Notes: generated by a model from the letters alone, not told the origin. Positions 1-8,550 are shown, counted from the first letter of the stretch. The stretch: DNA of 33,377 nt from Variovorax sp. CAN15 (GCF_030462475.1 NZ_JASMRZ010000063.1:1-33377), one strand, 5' to 3'. Made by a program: numbers and translations.

Positions 1-163
1 GGCGAAGGCGAGCACCTCGCCCGCGTCCTTCACCGGATCGGCCGTGCCCGCCACCAGCGGCGCGCCCACCTTCATCGCGAGCTTGCGGGCCTGCACCTTG
101 TCGCCCAGCATCGCAATGGCGGCCGGCGACGGGCCGATCCAGGTCAGGCCCGCGTCGATGACC
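1..163 (-). pseudogene. Internal fragment of a biotin carboxylase (acyl-CoA carboxylase alpha subunit), joined to kguD
   Basis: On the minus strand, one frame from 162 to the window edge reads [20 protein letters not shown] followed by [19 protein letters not shown]. This is the conserved start of the ATP-grasp region of biotin carboxylases (the family pattern is IGP..AI..MGDK..A...A...G.P.V.G). Biotin carboxylase carboxylates biotin in acetyl-, propionyl- or methylcrotonyl-CoA carboxylases. No start codon or N-terminal third is present: the homology begins abruptly at about 162, immediately after the last recognisable codon of the dehydrogenase and in a different frame. The piece runs off the left edge, so the rest cannot be judged. 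It is either the product of a deletion or rearrangement, or an assembly chimera at a contig end. Family identity is fairly secure; which carboxylase cannot be told. Confidence 0.75.
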
Positions 164-538
164 CTCGACCACGCGGCGCTGCGTGGCCATGAGGATCGCG
201 AACACCGTGTCGGCCACCGTCTCGGTGAGCACGTCGGGCGTGTGGCACAGCACGATGCCGCGCCTGTGCAGCTCGGCCAGCGGGTAGTTGTCGACGCCGA
301 CCGAGACGCTCGAAATCACTTCGAGCTGCGGCGCGGCATCGAGCAGCGCGGCATCGACCGTGTGGCTGGAGCCGATCAATCCGTGCGCGGTGCGCAGCGC
401 GGCGGCGAAGGCCTCGGGCTCCTTGCGCGGATCGGCCACGGTGACGTTGTGCGCGGCCTGCAGGCGCGCGAGCTGGTCCTCGGGCAGCGGCCGGAAGACG
501 AGGATGTTCTTCTTCTGCATGTTCGACGTGTTCGCCAT
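164..538 (-). pseudogene. kguD: 2-ketogluconate(-6-phosphate) reductase-like 2-hydroxyacid dehydrogenase, N-terminal fragment
   Basis: Reading from ATG at 538, about 125 codons encode the N-terminal domain of a D-isomer-specific 2-hydroxyacid dehydrogenase. Visible landmarks are [40 protein letters not shown] and [20 protein letters not shown], the last just before the hinge helix (QRRVVE). In the family this is followed by the NAD(P)-binding Rossmann domain with GxGxxG. Here it stops after E (codon 164-166) and the following DNA encodes biotin carboxylase in another frame, so the cofactor domain and catalytic Arg/Glu/His are absent. The start lies 5 nt downstream of the kinase stop codon, so it belongs to the same transcript. 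The operon context (kinase, TIM-barrel isomerase, PtxS-type operator) suggests KguD, which reduces 2-keto-6-phosphogluconate to 6-phosphogluconate; gluconate 2-dehydrogenase or glyoxylate reductase activity is the alternative. Confidence 0.75.
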
Positions 539-543
539 GGCGT

Positions 544-1497
544 TCAGAGCCCCGCTTCTTCGAGTTGAGCCCGCGTTGGCAGGCCTTCGGTATCACCCAG
601 CACCTGCACGGCGCGCGCGCCGATCCAGGCGCCGCGGCGCACGGCGTCGGGCACGCTGCGGCCTTCGAGCAATGCGCTCACCACGCCGGCCGCGAAGCCG
701 TCGCCCGCGCCCACGGTGTCGATCACTTCCTTCACCGGGAAGCCGTCCACGCGGCCGGTGCCGGCCACGTCGCTGTCGTAGTAGGCGCCCTCGGCGCCTA
801 GCTTGACCACCACCAGCTTCGCGCCGCGCTCGCGATAGAACTTCGCCACGTCTTCCGGCTTGCCGTGGCCGGTGAGCAGCAGTCCCTCTTCGATGCCGGG
901 CAGCACCCAGTCGGCGCGCGAGGCGAGTTCGTTGATCCAGTGGCGCATGGTCTCGGTGGACGACCACAGCGTGGGGCGCAGGTTGGTGTCGAAGGAAATG
1001 GTGCGGCCCGCGGCGCGCATCACTTCCATGCTCTTGAGCGCGGCCTGCAGGCTGGTGTCGGAGATGGCGGCGAACACGCCGGTGGCGTGCAGGTGGCGCG
1101 CCGAGCGCAGCCATGCCTCGTCGACGTCGGCCGGGCCCATGTGGCTCGCGGCCGAGCCCTTGCGGTGGTATTCGATCGGCGGGTCGCTGCCGTCGGTGAC
1201 GCGGCCCTTGAACTGGAAGCCGGTGCGCTGCGTCGCGTCGGTGATGACGTGCGAGCAGTCGATGCCCTCCGCGCGCATCGCGGCCAGCAATGCGCGGCCC
1301 ATCGAGTCGGTGCCGAGCCGGCTGGCCCAGCCCACCTTGAGGCCCAGGCGCGACAGGCCGATGGCCACGTTGGTCTCGGCGCCGGCGGTGCGCTTGTGGA
1401 AGGACTGCGCGTCTTCCAGCGGGCCGGGCCGGTCGGCCACGAGCAGCAGCATGGCCTCGCCGAAGAGCGCGACATCGAAGGCGGCGGGTTCTGTCAT
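544..1497 (-). CDS. kguK: PfkB-family sugar-acid kinase, probable 2-ketogluconate kinase
   Basis: This encodes a 317-aa ribokinase/PfkB-family kinase, a normal length. The N-terminal substrate region has AGAETNVAIGLSRLG near residues 38-52. The C-terminal anion-hole/catalytic motif DTVGAGDGF places the catalytic Asp at about residue 266. The start is the ATG at 1497: an open frame continues far upstream (to 2184) but only as a shadow of the next gene. Homologues phosphorylate 2-ketogluconate (KguK) or 2-keto-3-deoxygluconate (KdgK), and sequence alone does not separate the two. The neighbouring isomerase-like and dehydrogenase genes and the PtxS-type box upstream of the operon favour KguK, giving 2-keto-6-phosphogluconate in the cytoplasm. 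It starts 14 nt after the kguE-like gene ends and stops 5 nt before the dehydrogenase start. Confidence 0.8.
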   Translation of the reverse strand: MTEPAAFDVALFGEAMLLLVADRPGPLEDAQSFHKRTAGAETNVAIGLSRLGLKVGWASRLGTDSMGRALLAAMRAEGIDCSHVITDATQRTGFQFKGRVTDGSDPPIEYHRKGSAASHMGPADVDEAWLRSARHLHATGVFAAISDTSLQAALKSMEVMRAAGRTISFDTNLRPTLWSSTETMRHWINELASRADWVLPGIEEGLLLTGHGKPEDVAKFYRERGAKLVVVKLGAEGAYYDSDVAGTGRVDGFPVKEVIDTVGAGDGFAAGVVSALLEGRSVPDAVRRGAWIGARAVQVLGDTEGLPTRAQLEEAGL

Positions 1498-1511
1498 CTG
1501 TTTTTTCGTCC

Positions 1512-2254
1512 CTATGCGCGCGCGGCGCGGATGAAGTCGATCTGCGAGCGGGTGACGGCCAGCAGGTGGTCGCCCACCAGAGGGTATTCGATGGCGTGCG
1601 GCACGTCGGCCGGCAGCGCGCGCAGCACCGAGCGCCACGGCGCGACCGAATCGCCCAGCGGCACCGCCACCCACTTGTGCGGCAGCCGCTGCACGCCCTT
1701 GCAGTGCACGTAGCGCACGCGATGGCCCAGCGCCTGCGCGGCCTGCAGCGGGCACTCGCCGAGCCAGTGCCAGTTGCCCATGTCGAAGGTCATGCCCAGC
1801 GAAACACCCGCGCGGTCGGCCGCGTCGAAGAAGGCCTGCAGCGCGGGCAGCGTGCCGGCGCGCACTGTCTGGTCGTTCTCGATCAGCAACTCGACGCGGG
1901 TTTCGGCAAGCTCCACCTTCAGGCCCCAGAGCGAGCCATGCGATGAGGGCTGGAAGTCGCCGATGGACATCTTCAGCCGCTTCGCGCCCACGCGCGTGGC
2001 CGCGGCGATGCCGCGCTTGAGCGCGGCGCTGTCGAGCCAGCCGCCTTCGGCCCACAGGCCTTCGGGGCTGGAGTACACCGATGCCAGTCCGTTCAGCGCG
2101 GGCAGTTCCGCGTCGGCGTCGCGCAGCATCTCTCCACGCACTTCCACCGAATCGGCACCGGCCGCGCGCGCAAGCTGCGAGCACCAGAGCTGGCCGTGCC
2201 GGCCCACCTCGGCCGCACCGAAGGACGACAGAGAAATCAGGACCTCGAAGGACA

Positions 2255-2255
<1 letters not shown>
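1512..2255 (-). CDS. kguE: KguE-like sugar phosphate isomerase/epimerase (TIM barrel)
   Basis: This is a 247-aa xylose-isomerase-like TIM-barrel protein. Candidate metal ligands occur in the usual order: Glu in LLIENDQT, Asp in MTFDMGNWHW, His in VHCKG and Glu in AIEYPL. The length agrees with Pseudomonas KguE, encoded beside kguK, kguT and kguD in the 2-ketogluconate utilisation operon; its precise reaction is not firmly established as far as I know. The start is the ATG at 2255. It shares one base with the upstream ATPase stop (TGATG), so translation of the two genes is probably coupled. This ties the transporter to the catabolic genes. The family also contains hydroxypyruvate isomerase, inosose dehydratase and sugar epimerases, so the specific role rests on context. 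Confidence 0.7.
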
Positions 2256-3010
<755 letters not shown>

Positions 3011-3035
3011 GCCAGGATTTCCTTCAGCCCGCGTC

Positions 3036-3833
3036 TCAGTTCATTTTCGGCAGGTCGGCCTGCAGCCACTTCTGATAGAGCTTGTTCAGCTCACCGTTGG
3101 CGGTGTTCTTCTGCACGAACTCGTTGACGGCCTTGTGCAGCTCTTCCTGGCCGGGGCGCATCGCGATGCCCATGGACTGCTGCACCAGCGTGAACTTGTT
3201 TTCGAAAGTGTTGGCCGGCACGCGCTTGGCGATCTGCGCCGCCACGGTGACCGAGCAGCCGATGGCGTCGACCTGGCCCGAGATCAGCGCCTGCATGGCC
3301 GAGGCGTCGTCGTCGAAGCGGCGGATTTCGGTGCCTTCGGGCGCGGCCTTGGTCACGGCCACGTCCTGCGTCGAGGCGCGGGCCACGCCCACGCGCAGGC
3401 CCTTCAGGTCGCCCGCGCCCTTGATGGAGGTCTTGGTCGCGCCGTACAGCACGATGGTCGCCGCCGCGTAGGGCTGCGAGAACTGGACCTGCTTGGCGCG
3501 CTCGGGCGTGATGGCCAGCGAGGCCACCAGCAGGTCGACCTTGTTGGTCAGCAGGAAGGGGATGCGGTTGGGGCCCGTCACGGGAACGATGTTGGCCTTC
3601 ACGCCCCAGTCCTTGGCCAGCAGCTTCGCCACGTCGGCGTCGTAGCCGTCGGGCTGGTTCTGCGCATTGGTGGTGCCGTAGGGCGGGAAGTCGACCAGCA
3701 TGCCGATGGTGATCTCGCCCTTCTTCTTGATGTCGGCCACGCTCTGCGCCGAGGCGAAGGGAGCGAACACGGTGAGGGCGGCGCCGAGGCCGAGGGCTGC
3801 GAGCGCGGCACGGCGGGAGGTGGTACGGGTCAT
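3036..3833 (-). CDS. Periplasmic substrate-binding protein of PAAT-type ABC transporter
   Basis: This encodes 265 aa with a clear signal peptide: an Arg-rich start ([10 protein letters not shown]), a hydrophobic stretch and a predicted signal-peptidase I cut after ASA (residue 29). The mature part is a solute-binding protein family 3 domain. It starts with [20 protein letters not shown], has the region [15 protein letters not shown], and contains [19 protein letters not shown], the last typical of the two-lobed amino-acid binders. It captures the ligand in the periplasm and delivers it to the permeases. It sits between the permease gene (61 nt) and the ATPase gene (25 nt). The family normally binds amino acids or opines. 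Coupling with kgu-like genes suggests a carboxylated sugar such as 2-ketogluconate, to be tested. Confidence 0.92.
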   Translation of the reverse strand: MTRTTSRRAALAALGLGAALTVFAPFASAQSVADIKKKGEITIGMLVDFPPYGTTNAQNQPDGYDADVAKLLAKDWGVKANIVPVTGPNRIPFLLTNKVDLLVASLAITPERAKQVQFSQPYAAATIVLYGATKTSIKGAGDLKGLRVGVARASTQDVAVTKAAPEGTEIRRFDDDASAMQALISGQVDAIGCSVTVAAQIAKRVPANTFENKFTLVQQSMGIAMRPGQEELHKAVNEFVQKNTANGELNKLYQKWLQADLPKMN

Positions 3834-3894
3834 TGGGTATGTCTCCTGGACGATGAAAGGAAGGACGGGAACGAAAAACGAAAGAGCAATGGGG

Positions 3895-4548
3895 TCAGCG
3901 TGCGAGTGCCCGGGCGCGCTTGCGCTCCATGCTTGCGGCCAGCAAGGACAGCGGCCAGCAGATCGCGAAGTAGATGGCCGCCACCACCGAGAACACGATG
4001 AGCGGCTGGAAGGTGGCGTTGTTGACGATCTGCCCCGCGCGCGTGACCTCGACGAAGCCGATGATGGCCGCCAGCGAGGTGCCCTTGATGATCTGCACCA
4101 GGTAGCCCACCGTGGGCGCCAGCGCGATCTTGAAGGCCTGCGGCAGCACCACGTCGCGCATGCGGTCGACGTACCTGAGGCTCAGGGCCTGCGCCGCCTC
4201 CCACTGGCCGCGCGGAATGGCCTCGATGCAGCCGCGCCAGATCTCGCCGAGGAAGGCGCCGCTGTTGAGGATGAGCGCCACGCCCGCGGCGACCCATGGG
4301 TTGATGTCCAGCCCCAGCACCGGCGCGCCGAAGAACACCAGGAACAGCTGCAGCAGCAGCGGCGTGCCCTGGAAGATCTGGATGAAGGTGGTCGAGGCGC
4401 CTCGCGCCCACGCCGATTCCGACGTGCGCATCAGCGCGAGGGCCAGGCCCAGGATCGCGCCGCCCACGAAGGCGATGGCCGACAGCGCGAGCGTCCACTT
4501 GGCCGCTTCGAGGATGAAAAGGAATTCGGGAAAGCCGAAGGTGCGCAT
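3895..4548 (-). CDS. ABC transporter permease (HisM/GlnP type), second copy in operon
   Basis: This 217-aa inner-membrane permease has several hydrophobic segments and the cytoplasmic EAA coupling loop EIWRGCIEAIPRGQWEAAQA at about residues 120-140, which docks on the ATPase. It is paralogous to the gene 27 nt upstream, and the two together should make the heterodimeric channel usual for PAAT importers. Start at 4548 (MRTFGFPEF). Confidence 0.93.
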   Translation of the reverse strand: MRTFGFPEFLFILEAAKWTLALSAIAFVGGAILGLALALMRTSESAWARGASTTFIQIFQGTPLLLQLFLVFFGAPVLGLDINPWVAAGVALILNSGAFLGEIWRGCIEAIPRGQWEAAQALSLRYVDRMRDVVLPQAFKIALAPTVGYLVQIIKGTSLAAIIGFVEVTRAGQIVNNATFQPLIVFSVVAAIYFAICWPLSLLAASMERKRARALAR

Positions 4549-4575
4549 GGTGTCTGCTCCGTCCGTGGTCTGGGT

Positions 4576-5247
4576 TTACCGGCGGTCCGGGTAATTGAGC
4601 GTGCGCTTGTAGATCAGCTTGAACATGGCCGAGAAGGCCAGCGCCAGCGCAAGGTAGATGGCGGCCACGACGATGTAGATCTCGAAGCTGCGGAAGGTCT
4701 GCGACTGCAGGTTGGCGGCCACCGAGGTCAGGTCGTCGGCCGAGATGACCGAGACCACCGCAGAGCTCAGCATCAGCAGGATGAACTGGCTCGTGAGCGC
4801 CGGGTAGATGGCCTTGAGCGCGGGCTTGATGATGACGAAGCGGAAGATTTCCCAGGGCTTGAGGTTCAGCGCCCTGCCCGCCTCGATCTGCCCCTTGGGA
4901 ATCGACTCGATGCCCGCGCGGATGATTTCCGTGGCGTAGGCGCCCAGGTTCACCACCATGGCCACCAGCGCGGCCGTCTGCGGCGACCAGCGCAGCCCGA
5001 TGGCCGGCAGCGCGAAGAAGAAAAAGAACAGCTGCACGAGGAACGGCGTGTTGCGGATCACCTCGATGTAGGCATTGATGATGAAGCGCAGCCAGCCCGG
5101 CCCCGAGGTCTTGCCCCAGGCGCAGAAGATGGCCACCACCAGCCCCAGCACCGTGGCAACGAGCGAAAGCTGGATCGTGATCCAGGTGCCCTTGAGCAGC
5201 AGCGGCCAGGCGGCGAAGACGGCGTCGAATTGAAACTGGTAGTTCAT
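4576..5247 (-). CDS. ABC transporter permease (HisM/GlnP type), first gene of the operon
   Basis: The protein is 223 aa from the ATG at 5247 (MNYQFQFDAVF). It is a polytopic permease with the EAA loop EIIRAGIESIPKGQIEAGRA. A longer frame begins with TTG at 5301, but that would place the start only 15 nt from the operator and upstream of family-typical sequence, so I prefer 5247. It is the promoter-proximal gene of the seven-gene operon; the LacI-type palindrome at 5317-5330 lies 70 nt upstream. Its similarity to the following permease suggests an ancient duplication, as is general in this family. Confidence 0.92.
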   Translation of the reverse strand: MNYQFQFDAVFAAWPLLLKGTWITIQLSLVATVLGLVVAIFCAWGKTSGPGWLRFIINAYIEVIRNTPFLVQLFFFFFALPAIGLRWSPQTAALVAMVVNLGAYATEIIRAGIESIPKGQIEAGRALNLKPWEIFRFVIIKPALKAIYPALTSQFILLMLSSAVVSVISADDLTSVAANLQSQTFRSFEIYIVVAAIYLALALAFSAMFKLIYKRTLNYPDRR

Positions 5248-5310
5248 GGTGGGCGGAGCCGGAAGCTGCGCGGCGCGAACGCGCGCATACCCTGAAAGCA
5301 AGGCTTGCAG

Positions 5311-5330
5311 CTTATATGAAACCGGTTTCA
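5311..5330 (-). promoter_or_regulatory. PtxS-type LacI-family operator with adjacent -10-like box
   Basis: Positions 5317-5330 read TGAAACCGGTTTCA, a perfect 14-bp palindrome with the central CG typical of LacI/GalR-family operators. It is identical to the operator described for Pseudomonas PtxS, the 2-ketogluconate-responsive repressor of the kgu genes. Directly downstream on the minus strand is TATAAG (5316-5311), a fair -10 hexamer, so a bound repressor would cover the -35/-10 spacer. No convincing -35 is visible. No LacI-family gene lies in the window, so the regulator must be encoded elsewhere. Confidence 0.8.
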
Positions 5331-5391
5331 GGAACGCATAGGGATTCCCCTAGGTGGTCGTTTTGACCCACCTTCTGCCTACTTCAAGTCC

Positions 5392-7080
5392 ATGCTGAAC
5401 CCACCCATGGCCGACATGCCCGCAGAGGCGAATGCGCTTGCCACAAGCGCGCCCACCGTGCAGCACTTCAGGCAGGCGCTGCTGTGGCCGCTGCGGCTGA
5501 TGCCCGCACCGCACGCCGGGCACCATCACGCGCCCTGGCACGTGCTGCGCGAGATGGGCGATGCATCGCCCTGGCGCGAGGAAGTCGACGAATACACGGG
5601 CGACAGCAGCCGCTTCCACGAGCGGCACTACAACGAGTTCGTGAGCTTCCTGCCGTATGTGCAGCGCTTCCTGTATGGAGAGGGCCGCTCGCGCGGCAAC
5701 GGGACTGGCGGCGACGGCGATTCGCCGATGCGCATCTTCCGCCGCCACGACGTGGCCGCCGTGCGCCTCGTGTCGAAGCCGGGCGACGCGCCGGTCACGC
5801 TCGACGTGATCCATTGCGACCTGTACTTCTTCTTCGACATCGACGTGGTGATGCTGAATCTCGAAGTCGGCGCCAGCGACCTGAGCCTCGCGCAGGCGCA
5901 GGACGTCCTCTACCGCTTCGGCCGCGCCTACCCCTCTGGCTGGGAGGCCGACGGCTCGGCGCTGCACTGCATGGCCAGCGTCGAATGGCTGGGCGCCGAC
6001 GGCCGCGTGCTCGCGAGCTCCGACGCGCAGCAGCGCGAGGCCTTTCTCTCGCATGTGGCGCAGCACCGCGCGCCGCGCATCGCCGCGCACTGGGCCCATC
6101 TGATGCAACCGCTGGTGAGCGACCATTCCGAAGATGCGGGCGTGCTGCGCTACCGGCAGATCGAGTACTACCGCATGCCGGTGATGGCCTACCTGTCGCT
6201 GGACGACCCGCGCCGCCTCACGCGCGACGACTTCGTGCGGCTCGCCCTCGTCACCGGCGCGGGCGCTACCGATGCCCACCTGCCCTACGCCGAGCACCAT
6301 CTCGCCGACTTCGAGCACAAGTACTGCTACGACCGCTTCTGGGTGAACGCGGGCGCCGCGCCCAACACGCGCTACCTGTGCAACGGCCACGCGCTCATCG
6401 TGGTGGGCGACGCGCGCTCCGAGTTCTTCTGCTGCCGCGACCGCGGCGTGCTCGCGCAGTTCAGGCACCAGCACTTCCTGCTGTTCCTCATCGCGCACTT
6501 CCAGAAGGCCTCGCTGCTGATGTTCTCCGACCAGCTGGTGGAGGCGCTCAAGCGGCTGGACATCCGCAGCACGCCGAGCGTGAAGCAGTTCAAGCGCGCC
6601 ATCCGCGCGAGCTTCGAGCGGTTTTTGCGCTTCACGCACCGCTACTGGTTTCACGAGATCTCGGAGCAGGCGCAGGTGCGCGCCCTCTCCCACATGTGCG
6701 CCACGCACCTCGGGCTCGACCCGCTCTACGACGAGGTCAAGGCGCGCATCGCCGACATGAATACGTACCTCGACGCCGACAGCCTGCGCCGCCAGGCCGC
6801 CACCGTGGTGCGGCTCACGGTGGTCACGCTCTTCGGCCTCATCGGCACCATCACCACCGGCTTCCTCGGCATGAACCTGCTGGCCGAGGCCGAGGCGCCG
6901 CTGTGGCGAAAGGCCGTGTGGTTCGGCGTGGTGTTCGTGGCGACGACCTGGCTCACCATCTACACGATGGTGAAGTCGCAGCGGCTCTCCGACTTCATCG
7001 ATGCGCTGTCGAACGACAGGCTGGGGTTCAGGGGCAAGCTGGCGGCGCTGGCGAAGGTGTGGCGGCCTGGGGCGGATTGA
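5392..7080 (+). CDS. CorA-like membrane protein with GMN motif and large N-terminal domain
   Basis: The 562-aa protein has about 460 mostly soluble residues and then two closely spaced transmembrane helices (about 470-495 and 506-528). The first helix ends in GFLGMNL with GMN at 493-495; a short loop follows, then the second helix and a basic tail. Two C-terminal helices with GMN at the end of the first are the hallmark of the CorA/Mrs2 Mg2+ channel superfamily. The helical stretch before the membrane part (EVKARIADMNTYLDADSLRR) resembles the long CorA stalk helix. The large N-terminal portion I do not recognise. The predicted role is a divalent cation channel or a related regulator in the inner membrane. 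No Shine-Dalgarno is evident before 5392; ATGs at 5407 and 5416 are alternative starts. It is transcribed divergently from the kgu operon. Confidence 0.65.
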   Translation: MLNPPMADMPAEANALATSAPTVQHFRQALLWPLRLMPAPHAGHHHAPWHVLREMGDASPWREEVDEYTGDSSRFHERHYNEFVSFLPYVQRFLYGEGRSRGNGTGGDGDSPMRIFRRHDVAAVRLVSKPGDAPVTLDVIHCDLYFFFDIDVVMLNLEVGASDLSLAQAQDVLYRFGRAYPSGWEADGSALHCMASVEWLGADGRVLASSDAQQREAFLSHVAQHRAPRIAAHWAHLMQPLVSDHSEDAGVLRYRQIEYYRMPVMAYLSLDDPRRLTRDDFVRLALVTGAGATDAHLPYAEHHLADFEHKYCYDRFWVNAGAAPNTRYLCNGHALIVVGDARSEFFCCRDRGVLAQFRHQHFLLFLIAHFQKASLLMFSDQLVEALKRLDIRSTPSVKQFKRAIRASFERFLRFTHRYWFHEISEQAQVRALSHMCATHLGLDPLYDEVKARIADMNTYLDADSLRRQAATVVRLTVVTLFGLIGTITTGFLGMNLLAEAEAPLWRKAVWFGVVFVATTWLTIYTMVKSQRLSDFIDALSNDRLGFRGKLAALAKVWRPGAD

Positions 7081-7414
7081 CTGATTTCCCCAGAGCATCG
7101 CGCAAGGAAGCGATCGTGCTGTCAGCAGCGTCGATTCGCCGATGCAGCTCCTCATTGACCAGGCGGAACAGAGCACCGAATTCGGATCGGGTCGGATAGA
7201 TCTCCTCGCGCTCGTTCATCTGCACCGGAACGACGAGCTTTTCGAGGCACACATAGGCGCTGTGCACCTGGCGAATGCCCTCGACGTCGTCGCCTGCCTG
7301 CAGGGCAACCGACTCGGCATTTGCATTTGCATTCGAATGGGGAGGAACCGGCTTCGGTGTCGAGGCGGTATCGGTTTTCGGCGCGTGCTTGAGCACGCGG
7401 GCAGACTTGGTCAC
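7028..7414 (-). CDS. Small protein of unknown function (GTG start)
   Basis: This is a 128-aa reading frame starting at GTG 7414, with a strong Shine-Dalgarno (GGAGG at 7425-7421, 6-nt spacing). The N-terminal 45 residues are low-complexity and basic/Pro-rich (KTDTASTPKPVPP, then NANANA). A compact predicted helical part follows (EGIRQVHSAYVCLEKLVVPV, then FGALFRLVNEELHRRI and DSTIASLRDAL), ending in a Pro/Ala tail. I recognise no family. Its 3' end overlaps the end of the CorA-like gene on the opposite strand by 53 nt. A longer frame to 7606 exists, but its extra N-terminus crosses two terminator-like hairpins and an RNA-like repeat, so the GTG is preferred. Coding status rests on the ribosome site and on the plausible protein composition. 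Confidence 0.55.
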   Translation of the reverse strand: MTKSARVLKHAPKTDTASTPKPVPPHSNANANAESVALQAGDDVEGIRQVHSAYVCLEKLVVPVQMNEREEIYPTRSEFGALFRLVNEELHRRIDAADSTIASLRDALGKSVNPPQAATPSPAPPACP

Positions 7415-7441
7415 GGACGACCTCCAGAGGTTGCGATTTGC

Positions 7442-7475
7442 AAAAACCGCCGCTCTCGCTGTCAAACGAGGGCGG
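7442..7475 (-). terminator. Intrinsic terminator/attenuator directly upstream of the small ORF
   Basis: On the minus strand CCGCC-CTCG pairs with CGAG-(AGC)-GGCGG, followed by TTTTT. It lies 16 nt before the Shine-Dalgarno of the GTG-initiated ORF, so a transcript from upstream would end just before that gene unless it reads through. It could be a plain terminator of an upstream small RNA or a leader attenuator. Confidence 0.55.
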
Positions 7476-7571
7476 CAGCTCGGACGGGTTGACAGACCGG
7501 GCAACCTCTTGCGAGAAACCGGCAGGGCGCGAGCCCTCCCATCCGAGCCGCCAAAACTGGAGGCGCGAACG

Positions 7572-7681
7572 AAAAAGCCGCAGATCCTGCGGGAACTGCG
7601 GCTCACGTCGCAGAGATTGCTTCAGGCTGTCAAACCCGATCACGCCTTGCTAGGCGTGACGGGCGCAGTATAGCCACGCAG
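7572..7681 (-). ncRNA. Candidate small RNA, copy A, with its own terminator
   Basis: Read on the minus strand, a -10-like TATACT (7673-7668) is followed by a strong hairpin, CCCG-TCACGCC / GGCGTGA-T-CGGG with a 6-nt loop. A conserved stretch then contains GAAGCAATCTCTGCGACG. The element ends in a perfect 8-bp terminator stem AGCCGCAG/CTGCGGCT and a T-run (7603-7572). The 76-nt core at 7606-7681 is repeated at 8577-8652. The loop differs while the stem is kept, and the terminator stems are unrelated in sequence but the same in type. That is the pattern of a structured RNA. No -35 is convincing and I cannot assign an Rfam family. It fills most of the 342-nt gap between the small ORF and the phosphoesterase gene. 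Confidence 0.55.
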
Positions 7682-7756
7682 TTGGCTCGCGGCCGTGTGG
7701 CTCGGCATTGGTGTCCGTGGCGGCGACTCGGTTCGCGATTCCCTCAGAATCGGCGC

Positions 7757-8512
7757 ATGCGCATTGCCATCGTCTCGGACATCCACGGAAACCTTCCCGC
7801 ACTCGAAGCCGTCGTCGAGGACATCGGCCGACGTAGCGTCGATGTCGTCGTCAACCTGGGCGACAGCCTCTCCGGCCCGCTGATGCCGCTGGAAACCGCA
7901 CGTTTCCTGATGGCACGGGACTGGATTCATCTCGCGGGCAACCACGAGCGCCAGGTGCTCACCCGGCCCGCAGGCAAGCGCGGCGCATCGGACGAATTCG
8001 CCCATGCACGGCTCGGCCCGCAGGAGTTCGCGTGGATGGCTTCGCTCGAACACAGCCTGCGATTGAACTCCGACGTGCTGCTGTGCCACGGCACGCCGGA
8101 CAGCGACCTGCACTACTTCCTGGAGACGGTCGAGCCAACGCTGCTTCGACCGGCCACGATGCCCGAGATCGATGCAAGGCTCGGCACGGTCGATGCGCAG
8201 GTGCGGCTCGTCGCCTGCGGGCACACGCACGTGCCGCGGGTGGTTCGCGCTTCGGGCGGGCAGCTGATCGTCAATCCGGGCAGCGTCGGGCTGCAGGCTT
8301 ACGACGACATCCACCCGCATCCGCACATCGTCGAGACGGGCTCGCCCGATGCGCGCTATGCCGTCGTCGAGCGACTGGCCAACGGAGATTGGACTTCGAC
8401 GCTGGTCTCGGTGCCCTACGACCACGCGAGCATGGCGGCGCTTGCGATGGCCAATGGCAGGCCGGACTGGGCGAGCGCGCTCGCCACTGGCCGGATGCCC
8501 TCAGGCCGTTGA
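7757..8512 (+). CDS. YfcE/MJ0936-type metallophosphoesterase
   Basis: The 251-aa calcineurin-like phosphoesterase carries the dinuclear metal motifs in order: D-x-H in IVSDIHGN (residues 6-13), GD in VVNLGDS, GNHE in LAGNHERQ, a His in LLCHGTP, and the final GHTH in ACGHTHVPR followed by VNPGSVG. The family hydrolyses phosphodiesters or phosphomonoesters in the cytoplasm; the physiological substrate is unknown. The start is the ATG at 7757, directly before the first metal motif; the frame is open back to 7682 but that part lacks family character. It is a single gene on the plus strand, bracketed by the two RNA-like repeats on the minus strand. Confidence 0.85.
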   Translation: MRIAIVSDIHGNLPALEAVVEDIGRRSVDVVVNLGDSLSGPLMPLETARFLMARDWIHLAGNHERQVLTRPAGKRGASDEFAHARLGPQEFAWMASLEHSLRLNSDVLLCHGTPDSDLHYFLETVEPTLLRPATMPEIDARLGTVDAQVRLVACGHTHVPRVVRASGGQLIVNPGSVGLQAYDDIHPHPHIVETGSPDARYAVVERLANGDWTSTLVSVPYDHASMAALAMANGRPDWASALATGRMPSGR

Positions 8513-8550
8513 CGCTACGCGCGGAATACATGCCGACTCGGCGGGCAAAG

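Noticed and set aside
5248..5301. Upstream TTG start for the first permease
   Set aside because: It would add 18 residues with no family counterpart, close to the operator; the ATG at 5247 fits the family start.
7028..7643. Repeat region translated as protein (a frame starting IGFDSLKQSLRRE in copy A and IGSGSPKQPLRRN in copy B)
   Set aside because: The two translations diverge with non-conservative changes while the RNA stem is kept, and no ribosome site is present.
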